Shown: positions 19,018 to 28,467 of the stretch, one piece after another
How the letters are laid out: every line of letters begins with the position of its first letter
How positions within the stretch are numbered: position 1 is the first letter of the stretch
Source of the DNA: Thauera sp. K11
Lineage (GTDB): Bacteria; Pseudomonadota; Gammaproteobacteria; Burkholderiales; Rhodocyclaceae
DNA: 64,000 bases
NCBI RefSeq assembly: GCF_002354895.1
Contig: NZ_CP023439.1
Span: forward strand, 1,116,001 to 1,180,000
Direction: 5' to 3'
The notes under the pieces: generated by a model
The model's input: only the letters and a program-made list of their open reading frames with translations
Databases searched by the model: none
Told to the model about the DNA's origin: nothing
Made by a program: the position numbers and the translations under genes

Positions 19018-19497
19018 TCAGATCCCAAGCGGAGCACCGGTTGGTCCGTCTTTTGCCGATACCCACATTGTTTCAAATTGTGCGGTGTGCCGGCTCGTAT
19101 CGGCGCCCGGGCCGTCGACGCGCTTGCCGCGCGCCCGGTCGTGATGGAAGCGGGTGACGAGGGTGCTGCCGTCGCCGACGATGAAGCTGGCATCGGGATG
19201 CGCGACGGATTCCCCGACGACGCGTATGCGCATGCGCCGGCCATAGCGCTCGACGAGCTTCAGCAGCCGCGGGCAGTACTGCTCGATGTGCTCCGGGCTG
19301 CATACCAGGATACGGATCGCCTCGTCGCCGACGACGTTGCGTGCGAGGGTGTCCAGTGCTTCGATGCCGGCGCTGCTTTCGAAGCCGGTCTGCGCCAGGT
19401 CGCGATCGAACACGACGAGGCTGCGCGTCGCATGCCGTACGGCGTCGAGCACGTGTTCGCGGTAGGCGGCGTAGGTGTCGAAGGCGTATTCCTGCAT
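19018..19497 (-). CDS. Hypothetical protein, downstream partner of the JmjC oxygenase gene
   Basis: A 159-residue soluble protein starting MQEYAFDTYAAYREHVL. It contains a short alternating pattern reminiscent of one half of a PLD-like fold (AIRILVCSPEHIEQYCPRL, then DASFIVGDGSTLVTRF), but no HxK motif, so nuclease activity is not claimed. It begins 14 bases after the JmjC gene stop on the same strand and is probably co-transcribed with it. I do not recognise a function. Confidence 0.7.
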   Translation of the reverse strand: MQEYAFDTYAAYREHVLDAVRHATRSLVVFDRDLAQTGFESSAGIEALDTLARNVVGDEAIRILVCSPEHIEQYCPRLLKLVERYGRRMRIRVVGESVAHPDASFIVGDGSTLVTRFHHDRARGKRVDGPGADTSRHTAQFETMWVSAKDGPTGAPLGI

Positions 19498-19510
19498 CGT
19501 GATCGTCCGC

Positions 19511-20671
19511 TCAGGAACGGGGCTCGTCCGGTGCGCCGAAGCCGTCGCAATACCACTCGTACAGCAGGTCGAGGAGGGCGGCCGGATATGCCGCGCCGGC
19601 ACCGAGGCGGCGGCGGTCGGCCAGGTCCGTGACGACGGGCCGCAGGTCGGGCTGCACCGCGACGGCCTCCCCGTTGAGGTGGAAGCCTGCTTCCGAGAAC
19701 AGCAGCAGGCTGCGCGCGTCGAGCGCATAGCCGCATGCCTCCACCGCGCGGGCAAAGGTCTTGCGCGCCATCGGCTCTTCGGGCGGGTCGAAGAAGATGT
19801 GCGCCTTCGGTTCGGTGAGGTATTCGCCGACGAATTCCGCGACGTCGCTGCGCGTCCAGCGGATGCCGGCGAGCATGCGTTCGATCCGGTCGATCATCCC
19901 GGGCGCGATCTCGGCGGAATGCGCCTGCAGCCGCAGATCCGGGTCCGAGTAGAGGCCCTCCAGGCCGAGGCGCTCCTGCAGCCAGCCGAGGCGCTCCTGC
20001 AGCCAGCCGAGGAAGCCGGTGCCCAGTTCCTGCGCCGTCGGCGAACGGAAGCCGATGGAATAGGTCGTGCATTCGCCGACCGCGATGCCATCGTGCGCCC
20101 AGTGCGGCGGCAGGTAGAGCATGTCGCCCGGCTCCAGCACCCAGTCATGGGTGGGCCGGAAGTTCCGCAGGATGCGCAGCGGGGCGTCCTCGACCAGGGT
20201 GCGGTCGTCCTGATCCGAGATCAGCCAGCGGCGCCGGCCCATGCCTTGCAGCAGGAACACGTCGTAGTTGTCGAAGTGCGGCCCGACGCCGCCGCCGTCG
20301 ACGGCATAGCTCACCATCAGGTCGTCCAGCCGCGCCTGCGGAACGAAGTCGAAGTGGTGCAGCAGCCTGTCGCCGTCGGGCACCCAGAGGTTCACGCCCT
20401 GCACCAGCACCGTCCACGGATGGCGCTTGCCGCGCAGCCGGCCGCGCGTCTGCGGGCCGTGCTCCAGTTGCCACTCGCCGTCCTGGCGGGCCACGCGGCG
20501 CGATTCGACGTCGGGGTCGCAGGCGAGGTCGAAGAGTTCGTCGCGCGACAGCATGCCGGTGAAGCCGGGTACGGCCTGGCGGATCAAGAGGGGCTTCTTC
20601 TGCCAGTACTCTTCCAGGAACTGGCGCGGCGAGAGGCCGCCGAGCAGGGTGTCGAGAGCGGGTAGGTCCAT
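19511..20671 (-). CDS. JmjC/cupin 2-oxoglutarate oxygenase, ribosomal protein hydroxylase type
   Basis: A 386-residue protein resembling E. coli YcfD/RoxA, which hydroxylates an arginine of ribosomal protein L16. The Fe(II) triad is His132-x-Asp134 in GPHFDNYD and His193 in PPHWAHDG. The N-terminal FLEEYWQKKPLLIR segment and the C-terminal winged-helix-like region are also family features. There is no clear ribosome site, but TATAAT lies just before the ATG; an ATG at 20680 would add three residues. A tandem duplication inserts a second LGWLQER at residues 221-234. Confidence 0.87.
   Translation of the reverse strand: MDLPALDTLLGGLSPRQFLEEYWQKKPLLIRQAVPGFTGMLSRDELFDLACDPDVESRRVARQDGEWQLEHGPQTRGRLRGKRHPWTVLVQGVNLWVPDGDRLLHHFDFVPQARLDDLMVSYAVDGGGVGPHFDNYDVFLLQGMGRRRWLISDQDDRTLVEDAPLRILRNFRPTHDWVLEPGDMLYLPPHWAHDGIAVGECTTYSIGFRSPTAQELGTGFLGWLQERLGWLQERLGLEGLYSDPDLRLQAHSAEIAPGMIDRIERMLAGIRWTRSDVAEFVGEYLTEPKAHIFFDPPEEPMARKTFARAVEACGYALDARSLLLFSEAGFHLNGEAVAVQPDLRPVVTDLADRRRLGAGAAYPAALLDLLYEWYCDGFGAPDEPRS
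19968..20009 (-). repeat. Exact 21-bp tandem duplication within the JmjC gene
   Basis: Two identical 21-base units lie side by side and keep the frame, giving LGWLQERLGWLQER in the linker after the catalytic jelly roll. This looks recent, since the two copies are identical at the DNA level. Confidence 0.9.
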
Positions 20672-20797
20672 GCGCGGCATTATAGGCTGCCGGTTCCGCT
20701 GCCGATGCGCGTCCGGCGATGCGCCGCAGGGCTGCCTCCCGGTCCGCTCCGCGCAGGCGGTAGAATCGCCGGCTGATTTCGAGCCGGAAGCTTCCCC

Positions 20798-22099
20798 ATG
20801 CCCATTGCAGTCATCGAGTCGCTGGACCACGAAGGCCGTGGCGTCGCCCACGTCGAAGGCAAGGCGATCTTCATCGATGGGGCGCTGCCCGGGGAATATG
20901 TGGAATATCGCGCCTACCGCAGCAAGCCGCGCTACGAGCAGGCCGAGACCGAACGCGTCGTGAAGGCGAGCGCCCAGCGCGTGACGCCGCGCTGCCCGTA
21001 TTTCGGCACCTGCGGCGGCTGTTCGATGCAGCATCTCGACCCGGTGGCGCAGGCCGCCGTCAAGCAGCGCGTGCTGGAAGATGCGCTGCGGCACATCGGC
21101 GGCGTGCGGCCGCAGATCGTCTACCCGGCGATCCACGGCCCGTCCTGGCGCTACCGCGACCGTGCCCGGCTGAGCGTACGGCTGGTCCCGAGCAAGGGCG
21201 GCGTGCGGGTGGGTTTCCACGAGCGGCGATCGAGCTACGTCGTCGACATGCGGTCGTGCGAGATCCTGCCGGCGCATGTGTCGGCGATGCTGCCGCGTCT
21301 GCGGGAGCTGATCGCGGGGCTGTCGGTCACCGATCGTCTGCCGCAGGTCGAGGTGGCGGTCACCGAGGCCGCGACCGTGCTGGTGTTCCGCCACCTGATG
21401 CCGCTCACCGCGCACGACGAGGCCAGCCTCGCGGCTTTCGCGGATGCCGAGGGCATCCAGGCGTGGACCCAGCCCGGCGGCCCCGATACCGCCGCGCCGC
21501 TGCAGCCGGAGGGCGGGCCCGGCCTGGCCTATGCGTTGCCGGAGTTCGGCGTGCGGCTGGACTTCCTGCCGACGGATTTCACCCAGGTGAACATCCACAT
21601 CAACCGGCTGCTGATCCGGCGATCGATGCAGTTGCTCGATCCGCGGCCGGGCGAGCGCATCGCCGACCTGTTCTGCGGCCTGGGCAACTTCAGCCTGCCC
21701 ATCGCGCGCGGGGGCGCGACGGTGGTGGGCATCGAGGGCAGCGAGGCGCTGGTGGCGCGCGCCCGCGAGAATGCGCGCCGCAACGGCCTCGACGGGCTGA
21801 CCGAGTTCCATGCCGCCGATCTGTTCGATGCCACCGAGGACAGCCTTGCCGCGCTGGGGCGGCTCGACAAGCTGCTGATCGATCCGCCGCGCGAGGGCGC
21901 CGTCGCGGTGGTGAAGGCGCTCGGCGCGCAGCAGATGCCGTCGCGCATCGTCTATGTGTCCTGTAATCCCGCCACCCTCGCACGCGACGCGGCGGTGCTC
22001 GTGCACGAGAAGGGCTACGTGCTGCGCGGGGCGGGGATCGCCAACATGTTTCCGCAGACTTCGCACGTCGAGTCCATCGCGCTGTTCGAGCTTGCGTGA
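20798..22099 (+). CDS. rlmD: 23S rRNA (uracil-1939-C5) methyltransferase
   Basis: A 433-residue SAM-dependent RNA methyltransferase. It has an N-terminal TRAM-like domain (about 1-55), the iron-sulphur cysteines in [13 protein letters not shown] motif [14 protein letters not shown], and the active-site cysteine in [12 protein letters not shown]. The QVNIHIN segment is also typical. It is divergent from the JmjC oxygenase gene with about 125 bases between starts; both gene products modify ribosome components. Confidence 0.95.
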   Translation: MPIAVIESLDHEGRGVAHVEGKAIFIDGALPGEYVEYRAYRSKPRYEQAETERVVKASAQRVTPRCPYFGTCGGCSMQHLDPVAQAAVKQRVLEDALRHIGGVRPQIVYPAIHGPSWRYRDRARLSVRLVPSKGGVRVGFHERRSSYVVDMRSCEILPAHVSAMLPRLRELIAGLSVTDRLPQVEVAVTEAATVLVFRHLMPLTAHDEASLAAFADAEGIQAWTQPGGPDTAAPLQPEGGPGLAYALPEFGVRLDFLPTDFTQVNIHINRLLIRRSMQLLDPRPGERIADLFCGLGNFSLPIARGGATVVGIEGSEALVARARENARRNGLDGLTEFHAADLFDATEDSLAALGRLDKLLIDPPREGAVAVVKALGAQQMPSRIVYVSCNPATLARDAAVLVHEKGYVLRGAGIANMFPQTSHVESIALFELA

Positions 22100-22216
22100 G
22101 CGTTCGCGGACTTTCGCGCACTGCCGGGCGCGCATCGGCGGGCAGGGCGCGGTTTCCTCCGTCATGGATGGATGACATCGGGCGAGGCGTTCCGATCTTC
22201 CGCACCGGCCGGCGGC

Positions 22217-22246
22217 TTGACGCGGCGCAACAGCCGCGATTAGATT
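22217..22246 (+). promoter_or_regulatory. Probable sigma-70 promoter of the biotin operon
   Basis: TTGACG at 22217 is followed after 17 or 18 bases by TTAGAT/TAGATT, about 37 bases upstream of the bioA start. An AT-rich patch follows it. No biotin-repressor operator palindrome (TTGTAAAC type) was recognised. Confidence 0.5.
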
Positions 22247-22282
22247 CCGTAATTATTAATACAAAATGAAGAGCGCAGCACC

Positions 22283-23716
22283 TTGACCCCGGCAGGACCT
22301 TCTCCATCCTCCACCAGCGATGACCGGCTCAACCGTGCATGGCAGCAGCGCAGCCTCGCTCACGTGTGGCACCCGTGTACCCAGATGCAGCGTGCCCGCA
22401 CGGCCGTGCCGCCGCTGCCGGTCGCGCGTGCAAAGGGGCCGTGGCTGGAAGATTACGAGGGCCGGCGCTATTTCGACGCCAACAGTTCGTGGTGGGTCAA
22501 TCTCTTCGGCCATGCGGACGCGCGCATCAACGCGGCGCTGCACGACCAGCTCGACCGCCTGCCGCACGTGATGCTGGCAGGCTGTACCCACGGGCCGGCG
22601 GTGGAACTCGCCGAGCGGCTGTCGGCGCTCACCGGCGGCGTGCTGGGGCACGTTTTCTACGCCAGCGACGGTGCATCCGCGGTGGAAATCGCGCTCAAGA
22701 TGAGCTTCCACTACTGGCGCAACACCGGGCAGGACGCAAAGCGCGAATTCGTCTGCGTGCGCCACGGCTACCACGGCGAGACCCTGGGCGCGCTCGCGGT
22801 GACCGACGTGGCGGTGTTCCGCGACGCCTACGATCCGCTGCTGATGCGCGCCCACATGGTGATGTCGCCGGACGCGCGCCAGGCGGGCGAGGGCGAATCG
22901 GCGGCCGACGTCGCCGCGAGGGCGATCGCAGAGGTGCGCACGCTGTTTTCGCAGCGCCAGGGGCACCTCGCCGCCATCATCGTCGAGCCGCTGGTGCAAT
23001 GCGCGGCGGGCATGGCGATGCACGACCCGGCCTATCTGCGCGGGCTGCGCGCCCTGTGCGACGAGTTCGGCGTGCACCTGATCGCCGACGAAATCGCCGT
23101 CGGCTGCGGCCGCACCGGCAGCTTCTTCGCCTTCGAACAGGCGGCGCCGCCGGGCGAGCCGCCGCTGTGGCCGGATTTCGTCTGCCTGTCGAAGGGCATC
23201 AGCGGCGGCTACCTGCCGTTGTCGCTGGTGATGACGCGGGATGCCGTGTACTCGGCCTTTCTCGGCGACGACGTGGCGCGCGGCTTCCTGCATTCGCATT
23301 CCTACACCGGCAATGCGCTCGCCTGCCGCGCGGCGCTCGCCGTGCTCGACCGCTTCGCCGAGGACGACGTGCTCGAACGCAACCGCGCGGACGCCCGGGC
23401 GCTGACCACTGCGCTGGCGCCGCTGCACGGCGATGCGCGCGTCGAGCACATGCGCCAGCGCGGCATGATCTGGGCCTTCGACGTGCGCGAACCCTTCGCC
23501 GGCGAGCGCTTCGCGGAGCGCTTCCATCTCGCGGGCCGCGAACATGGCCTGCTGATCCGTCCCATCGGCCGCACCGTCTATCTGCTGCCGCCCTATGTGC
23601 TGGACGAAGGGCTCGCGCAGTGGCTGGCGCAGCGCACGCTGGCCACGCTCGACGCCACGCTGCGCCGGACGCCCGACATCCATGCTGCTTGCACACCTGA
23701 ACCGCCGGTTGCGTGA
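22283..23716 (+). CDS. bioA: Adenosylmethionine-8-amino-7-oxononanoate transaminase
   Basis: A 477-residue class III PLP aminotransferase that makes 7,8-diaminopelargonate from KAPA using SAM as amino donor. It contains VWHPCTQMQ, the [13 protein letters not shown] segment, [13 protein letters not shown] and the PLP Lys in [13 protein letters not shown]. The start appears to be TTG at 22283, as no in-frame ATG or GTG lies between the last stop and the conserved N-terminus. An out-of-frame ATG at 22266 ends within six codons. It is first gene of bioA-F-D-B and overlaps bioF by 35 bases. Confidence 0.93.
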   Translation: MTPAGPSPSSTSDDRLNRAWQQRSLAHVWHPCTQMQRARTAVPPLPVARAKGPWLEDYEGRRYFDANSSWWVNLFGHADARINAALHDQLDRLPHVMLAGCTHGPAVELAERLSALTGGVLGHVFYASDGASAVEIALKMSFHYWRNTGQDAKREFVCVRHGYHGETLGALAVTDVAVFRDAYDPLLMRAHMVMSPDARQAGEGESAADVAARAIAEVRTLFSQRQGHLAAIIVEPLVQCAAGMAMHDPAYLRGLRALCDEFGVHLIADEIAVGCGRTGSFFAFEQAAPPGEPPLWPDFVCLSKGISGGYLPLSLVMTRDAVYSAFLGDDVARGFLHSHSYTGNALACRAALAVLDRFAEDDVLERNRADARALTTALAPLHGDARVEHMRQRGMIWAFDVREPFAGERFAERFHLAGREHGLLIRPIGRTVYLLPPYVLDEGLAQWLAQRTLATLDATLRRTPDIHAACTPEPPVA

Positions 23717-24902
23717 GCGCGAGGCTGCCTCGCTGCATCGCCGCCGCCGCATCGCCGAGACGCCGTGCGCGCCGCACCAGCGCGTGGCCGGCGACGGCGC
23801 GGCGCGCGACATGCTGGCCTTCTGCAGCAACGACTACCTTGGCCTGGCGAACCATCCGGCGCTGATCGAGGCGCTGGCGGACGGTGCGCGGCGCTGGGGC
23901 GCGGGCAGCGGCGCGTCGCACCTGGTGAGCGGGCACGGCCGCGCGCATGCGGCGCTCGAGGAAGACCTGGCGGCATTCCTCGCCCCCTGCATCCCGGGTT
24001 GCGAGGCGCTGGGCTTTTGCACCGGCTACATGGCCAATCTGGCCCTGCTCACCACCTTGGGCGACGGCGCGGCGACGATCTTCGCCGACAAGCTCGACCA
24101 CGCCTCGCTGATTGACGCAGGCCTGCTCGCCGAGGCGAAGATGTGGCGCTACCCGCACGGCCGGACGGATCTGCTCGAGGCGCGGCTGGCCGCGTGCGAC
24201 ACGCCGGTGAAGCTGATCGTCACCGACGCGGTGTTCAGCATGGACGGCGACCTGGCGCCGCTGCCCGAACTGCTCGCGCTGGCCGAGCGCCACGACGCCT
24301 GGCTCGTCGTCGACGACGCGCACGGCTTCGGCGTGCTGGGCGAGGACGGGCGCGGATCGCTCTCGCATTTCGGCCTCGCCGGCGAGCGCTTCATCTACAT
24401 GGGCACGCTGGGCAAGGCGGCCGGCATCGGCGGCGCTTTCGTCGCCGCGCATCCGGCCGTGATCGACGCATTGGTGCAGATGGCGCGCAGCTACATCTAC
24501 ACCACGGCATCCCCGCCGGCACTGGCGCATGCCCTGCGCGCGAGCCTCGGCATCATCGGCGGCGGGGAGGGCGCGCGCCGCCGCGCCCATCTCGAGCGGC
24601 TCGTCGCGCAACTGCGCGCGCGGCTGCAGGACGTCATCGTGCGCCACCCCGGGCTGGGCTGGCGGTTGGCCGATTCGGCGACTGCGATCCAGCCCTTGAT
24701 CGTCGGCGACAACGCGGCGGCGCTCGCACTGGCGGCCGGGCTCGACGAGCGCGGCCTGTGGGTGCCCGCCATCCGCCCGCCCACCGTGCCGGCCGGCACC
24801 GCGCGCCTGCGCATCACGCTGAGCGCCGCCCATTCCGCCGCCGACGTCGAGCGGCTGTGCGCGGCGCTGGAAGAACTGGCCGAGCAGGGAAGCCCCGCAT
24901 GA
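23682..24902 (+). CDS. bioF: 8-amino-7-oxononanoate synthase
   Basis: A 406-residue alpha-oxoamine synthase that joins pimeloyl-ACP/CoA and alanine to [50 protein letters not shown] and the PLP Lys in [12 protein letters not shown] are all present. The ATG at 23682 lies 35 bases inside the bioA end. The stop overlaps the bioD start in ATGA. Confidence 0.95.
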   Translation: MLLAHLNRRLREREAASLHRRRRIAETPCAPHQRVAGDGAARDMLAFCSNDYLGLANHPALIEALADGARRWGAGSGASHLVSGHGRAHAALEEDLAAFLAPCIPGCEALGFCTGYMANLALLTTLGDGAATIFADKLDHASLIDAGLLAEAKMWRYPHGRTDLLEARLAACDTPVKLIVTDAVFSMDGDLAPLPELLALAERHDAWLVVDDAHGFGVLGEDGRGSLSHFGLAGERFIYMGTLGKAAGIGGAFVAAHPAVIDALVQMARSYIYTTASPPALAHALRASLGIIGGGEGARRRAHLERLVAQLRARLQDVIVRHPGLGWRLADSATAIQPLIVGDNAAALALAAGLDERGLWVPAIRPPTVPAGTARLRITLSAAHSAADVERLCAALEELAEQGSPA

Positions 24903-25639
24903 CGCAGCCCACGCGACCCGCGCTGCGCGGACTTTTCGTCACCGGCACCGACACCGGGATCGGCAAGACGCGCATCTCCGCCGCGCTGCTGCAGGCGTAC
25001 GCCAAGAGCGGCGCGCGCGTGGCCGGCATCAAGCCGGTGGCCGCGGGCATGGAAGACATCGGCGGCGAGCACATCAACGAGGACGTCGCCATCCTGCGCG
25101 CGGCCGGTTCGATCGAACTCACCGCGGCCGAGGCTGGCCCGTGCCAGCTCGAGGCGGCATGCGCCCCGCACGCGGCCGCGGCGCTGGAAGGGCGGCGCAT
25201 CGAGCGCGAGGCGCTGCTGGACGCGGTGCATGGGTTGGCGCAGCGGGCCGACTTCCTGATCGTGGAAGGCGTGGGCGGCTTTCGTGTACCCTTCGGCGAC
25301 GACTGGGACAGCGCCGATCTCGCCCGCGACCTCGGCCTGCCGGTGGTGCTCGTGGTCGGCCTGCGGCTGGGCTGCATCAACCACGCCCTGCTGACGGCGG
25401 AGGCGGTGCGCGCCCGCGGCCTGCGCCTGTGCGGCTGGGTGGCCAACACCATCGATCCGCACATGGCCTGCATCCCGCAGAACCTCGACGCGCTCGCCCG
25501 CGGCCTGGGCGCGGCCCCCTGCCTCGGCCTGGTGCCGCGCCTGCCCGAGCCGGCGCCCGAAGCCATCTATCCTTACCTGAACGTGCCGGCGTTGCACGCG
25601 ATCTTCGAAACCATCCACACCTTGAGGGACACAGCATGA
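24899..25639 (+). CDS. bioD: Dethiobiotin synthetase
   Basis: A 246-residue P-loop enzyme that closes the ureido ring of dethiobiotin from DAPA, CO2 and ATP. The P-loop is GTDTGIGKT, followed by the GIKPVAAGM lysine region and the [11 protein letters not shown] loop. ATGA overlaps occur at both ends, with bioF before and bioB after, so the operon is translationally coupled. Confidence 0.95.
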   Translation: MTQPTRPALRGLFVTGTDTGIGKTRISAALLQAYAKSGARVAGIKPVAAGMEDIGGEHINEDVAILRAAGSIELTAAEAGPCQLEAACAPHAAAALEGRRIEREALLDAVHGLAQRADFLIVEGVGGFRVPFGDDWDSADLARDLGLPVVLVVGLRLGCINHALLTAEAVRARGLRLCGWVANTIDPHMACIPQNLDALARGLGAAPCLGLVPRLPEPAPEAIYPYLNVPALHAIFETIHTLRDTA

Positions 25640-26652
25640 GCACGATCGCCACCATCTCGCCCGACGCACTGCGCCGTTCCGCGCCGCGCAGCCAGCCGGA
25701 GCGCCCGCAGCGCTGGCGCGTGGAGGACGTCGAGGCCCTGTTCGCGCTGCCCTTCATGGAACTGGTGTTCCGCGCCCAGCAGGTGCACCGCGAGAACTTC
25801 GACCCGAACGAGATCCAGCTCTCCACGCTGCTGTCGATCAAGACCGGCGGCTGCGCCGAGGACTGCGGCTACTGCTCGCAGTCGGCGCATTTCGATACCG
25901 ACGTGCAGGCCGGCAAGCTGATGCCGCTCGACGAGGTGCTCGAGGCCGCGCAGGCGGCCAAGGCGCAGGGCGCCACGCGCTTTTGCATGGGTGCGGCCTG
26001 GCGCTCGCCCAAGGCGCGCGACATGGAGCGGGTGTCGACCATGGTGCGCGAGGTGAAGGCGATGGGCCTGGAAACCTGCATGACCCTCGGCATGCTCGAC
26101 GCCGGGCAGGCGAAGACGCTGAAGGATGCAGGCCTCGACTACTACAACCACAACCTCGACACCGCGCCCGAGTACTACGGCAGGATCATCAGCACCCGCA
26201 CCTACCAGGACCGCCTCGACACGCTCGACAATGTCCGCGGCGCTGGCATCAACGTGTGCAGCGGCGGCATCGTCGGCATGGGCGAATCGCGCACCCACCG
26301 CGCCGCGCTGATCGCGCAGCTCGCCAACCTCGAGCCCTATCCCGAGTCGGTGCCGATCAACAACCTGGTGCCGATCGAGGGCACGCCGCTCGCCGGCACC
26401 GAGCCGATCGACCCCTTCGAATTCGTGCGCACGATCGCGGTGGCGCGCATCACCATGCCCCGCACCATGGTGCGGCTGTCGGCCGGGCGCGAGGTCATGG
26501 ACGAGGCGCAGCAGGCGCTGTGCTTCATGGCCGGCGCCAACTCGATGTTCTACGGCGACCGCCTGCTGACCACTCCCAACCCGCAGACCGGCCGCGACCG
26601 CAGCCTGCTCGAACGCCTCGACATGCGCATCCAGGGCGCCGACGCGGCCTGA
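25636..26652 (+). CDS. bioB: Biotin synthase
   Basis: A 338-residue radical SAM enzyme that inserts sulphur into dethiobiotin. The radical SAM cluster is CAEDCGYC. The second-cluster region and family blocks follow: [24 protein letters not shown], and RLSAGRE, whose Arg binds the 2Fe-2S cluster. It is the last gene of the operon. bioC and bioH are not in the window. Confidence 0.96.
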   Translation: MSTIATISPDALRRSAPRSQPERPQRWRVEDVEALFALPFMELVFRAQQVHRENFDPNEIQLSTLLSIKTGGCAEDCGYCSQSAHFDTDVQAGKLMPLDEVLEAAQAAKAQGATRFCMGAAWRSPKARDMERVSTMVREVKAMGLETCMTLGMLDAGQAKTLKDAGLDYYNHNLDTAPEYYGRIISTRTYQDRLDTLDNVRGAGINVCSGGIVGMGESRTHRAALIAQLANLEPYPESVPINNLVPIEGTPLAGTEPIDPFEFVRTIAVARITMPRTMVRLSAGREVMDEAQQALCFMAGANSMFYGDRLLTTPNPQTGRDRSLLERLDMRIQGADAA

Positions 26653-26769
26653 TTCCGACGGGGATCGCAAGCGTCATACTCCATGCCCGCCGCCGGGGTA
26701 CTGCGGTATACTCCGCGCGCTTCGAGCCGGGCAGAGTAGGTGAATGACCGGGGCGCGAAGGCTCTTGCG

Positions 26770-26857
26770 GGAAGCGTGGCCGAGCGGTTTAAGGCACCGG
26801 TCTTGAAAACCGGCGACGGGCAACCGTCCGTGAGTTCGAATCTCACCGCTTCCGCCA
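26770..26857 (+). tRNA. tRNA-Ser (TGA anticodon)
   Basis: An 88-base class II tRNA. The acceptor stem GGAAGCG pairs with CGCTTCC, followed by G and an encoded CCA. The D-loop GGCCGAGCGGTTTAAGGC, the anticodon loop CTTGAAA (anticodon TGA at 26804-26806), a long variable arm and the TTCGAAT T-loop are all in place. It reads UCA and related serine codons. TATACT at 26707-26712 may be its -10 box. Confidence 0.97.
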
Positions 26858-26881
26858 ACCAGACAAACGATTGCCGCCGAA

Positions 26882-26916
26882 CGATCCACGGGGTTCTTTC
26901 GGAACCCCGTGGATCG
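26882..26916. terminator. Perfect 15-bp hairpin between tRNA-Ser and PEP-CTERM gene
   Basis: CGATCCACGGGGTTC and its exact reverse complement flank a five-base loop. It lies 24 bases past the tRNA and 20 bases past the stop of the convergent PEP-CTERM gene. There is no T-run on either strand, so it may act as an RNA-stabilising 3' hairpin or weak terminator. Confidence 0.6.
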
Positions 26917-26936
26917 ACCTTGTCACCAGCCCGGTC

Positions 26937-27608
26937 TTAGCGAGCGATGCGGCGACGGGCCACGGCACCGATCAGGCCGAGGCCGGCCAGCATCAGCGCA
27001 TAGCTTTCGGGTTCCGGCACCGGATTGACGTTGAAGCCGGTGACCAGGCCCTGGTTCCAGTCATACGTGTAGGCGGAGAAGCGGCTGTTGGTGACGCCGA
27101 CGTTCTTGTCGACGTCCAGGTACGCCGTGCCGTCGCTGCTCAGCGTGGCGTTGCGCACGGTCAGCACCAGGTTGCTGCCCGCGTTCGGGTCGTAGTGGAA
27201 CGTCGTCGACAGATCGAGATCGACGCGGCCATCGGCGAGCGCCGGCAGCGTGCCGTCGTAAACCTGGGTCCAGGAAGTGTCGAGCCAGGGGTATTCCACG
27301 CCATTGGTCGTGTCAAAGCCGGCGACGCCGAGGGTCGAGGTCGACAGATAGATCTGGTAGGCGCCCGAATTCAGCGTGCCGCCGGGAGTGGCCGTGTTGT
27401 AGAAGCTGATCTGGCTGATGTCGATCGCCGAGGCGAAGCTCGCCGAGCTATAGATCTGCTGGAAGTAGTAGCCGCCAAGATAGGCGTTCGGGCCGAACGG
27501 GAAAGCACCGGCGCTGTCGGCTTCGCCGATCACCAGCGCGTGTGCCGGGGCAGCCATGGTAGCCACTGCAAAGACGACGGCTGCTGCTTTAATTTTGTGC
27601 GCGAACAT
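26937..27608 (-). CDS. PEP-CTERM sorting domain protein
   Basis: A 223-residue exported protein. It has a signal peptide (MFAHKIKAAAVVFAVATMAAPAHA), a beta-rich central domain with many Tyr, Ser, Thr and Asn residues, and a C-terminal PEP-CTERM tail: VPEPES, a hydrophobic helix and final RRRIAR. AAGGAG lies nine bases before the ATG. Its codon use is less extreme than that of its neighbours. It is the second such protein here and is not closely similar to the one at 1778-2422. An exosortase elsewhere in the genome is expected. Confidence 0.87.
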   Translation of the reverse strand: MFAHKIKAAAVVFAVATMAAPAHALVIGEADSAGAFPFGPNAYLGGYYFQQIYSSASFASAIDISQISFYNTATPGGTLNSGAYQIYLSTSTLGVAGFDTTNGVEYPWLDTSWTQVYDGTLPALADGRVDLDLSTTFHYDPNAGSNLVLTVRNATLSSDGTAYLDVDKNVGVTNSRFSAYTYDWNQGLVTGFNVNPVPEPESYALMLAGLGLIGAVARRRIAR

Positions 27609-28029
27609 CGTGTGAACTCCTTGCCTGAGGATTTGTTGCTGGAGGATGAGAACGATTCGTCAGCGACTCGACCGTCAAGGTCTTCGTCGCACGACTAGCG
27701 TGCCGAGCGTGCGCTACACGCGCGTGAGAGGCGCGCTGCACAGCCATTACGGCACCCCGTGCCGATCGGGCTATAGCGTTTCCGGCCATGCCTGCGGGCG
27801 GGTACCGCCGTCCGGATCGGACGGCCCGTTGCCGATTGCACCGGCATGGGCCCGAAGGTGCTGTCGAGACGCCGTTCGCGCTGATTTACGGCTTTCTTCG
27901 GGAATACCGCTTGCCGACGTTGCCGGAGATGGCCGCCCAAGCGTCGCCGCTTCCGCCGTCGCTACGCGCCGCCGGACCCGTGCCGGTCCTGCGAAAGGAT
28001 CTCGCCTGATATGATCGGCGCTCGGAAAA
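27609..28029. other. Intergenic region with no supported gene
   Basis: About 420 bases between the divergent PEP-CTERM gene and the guanidine riboswitch. I see a small perfect hairpin at 27808-27824 (CCGTCC / GGACGG) and a minus-strand TTGACG near 27675 that may be a -35 box for the PEP-CTERM gene. Short overlapping open frames occur on both strands, but none resembles a known protein or has a good ribosome site. Confidence 0.5.
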
Positions 28030-28082
28030 GCGGAGGCCACGACCTCCCCCCGTCATCGGGAAATCGTCCGGGACGACCCGGC
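28030..28082 (+). promoter_or_regulatory. Guanidine-II (mini-ykkC) riboswitch
   Basis: Two hairpins carry ACGA loops, the hallmark of mini-ykkC. The first is GGAGG(CC-ACGA)CCTCC at 28032-28047; the second is the perfect CCGGG-ACGA-CCCGG at 28068-28081. They are 20 bases apart. The second ends about nine bases before the GGAG ribosome site of the downstream guanidinium exporter gene. Guanidine binding in this class is known to expose the ribosome site. The first loop is six bases with the ACGA at its 3' side, which is slightly off the simple tetraloop form. Confidence 0.82.
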
Positions 28083-28100
28083 TCTTGAAAGGAGCAGGGT

Positions 28101-28421
28101 ATGGCTTGGGCAATGTTGCTGGTCGCTGGGCTTCTCGAAGTCGTCTGGGCTTACTGCATGAAGCAGTCGGAGGGCTTCACGCGGGTGGTTCCAACGGCAA
28201 TCACGCTGGTCACGATGATCGGCAGCTTCGCCTTGCTGTCGCTTTCGATGAGGACGCTGCCGCTGGGTACGGCCTACGTCATCTGGACAGGCATCGGCGC
28301 GGTCGGCGCCTTCCTCGCGGGCATCGCGTTCCTGGGGGAACACGCCAGCACAACCCGCATCCTGGCGGCGCTGCTCATCGTTTCGGGCCTGGTCCTGATG
28401 AAGGTGTCCGGTCCGCATTGA
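28101..28421 (+). CDS. gdx: SMR-family guanidinium exporter
   Basis: A 106-residue small multidrug resistance protein with four membrane helices and the essential Glu13 in GLLEVVWA. WAYCMKQSEGFTR and LGTAYVIWTGIGAVGA follow the SugE/Gdx pattern rather than EmrE. It is preceded by GGAG. The riboswitch upstream strongly supports guanidinium/H+ exchange as its function. Older databases call it sugE or quaternary ammonium transporter. Confidence 0.93.
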   Translation: MAWAMLLVAGLLEVVWAYCMKQSEGFTRVVPTAITLVTMIGSFALLSLSMRTLPLGTAYVIWTGIGAVGAFLAGIAFLGEHASTTRILAALLIVSGLVLMKVSGPH

Positions 28422-28467
28422 CCGCCGGCATGCCTGCCGCCAAGGGTGCGGGTTGGGATTCCCGCGA

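Noticed and set aside
20672..22165. Upstream extension of the JmjC oxygenase frame to 884 codons on the minus strand
   Set aside because: The extra part runs antisense through rlmD and has no homology; the conserved N-terminus begins at 20671.
22240..22268. A BirA operator in the AT-rich bioA leader
   Set aside because: The patch lacks the TTGTAAAC/GTTTACAA inverted halves with proper spacing.
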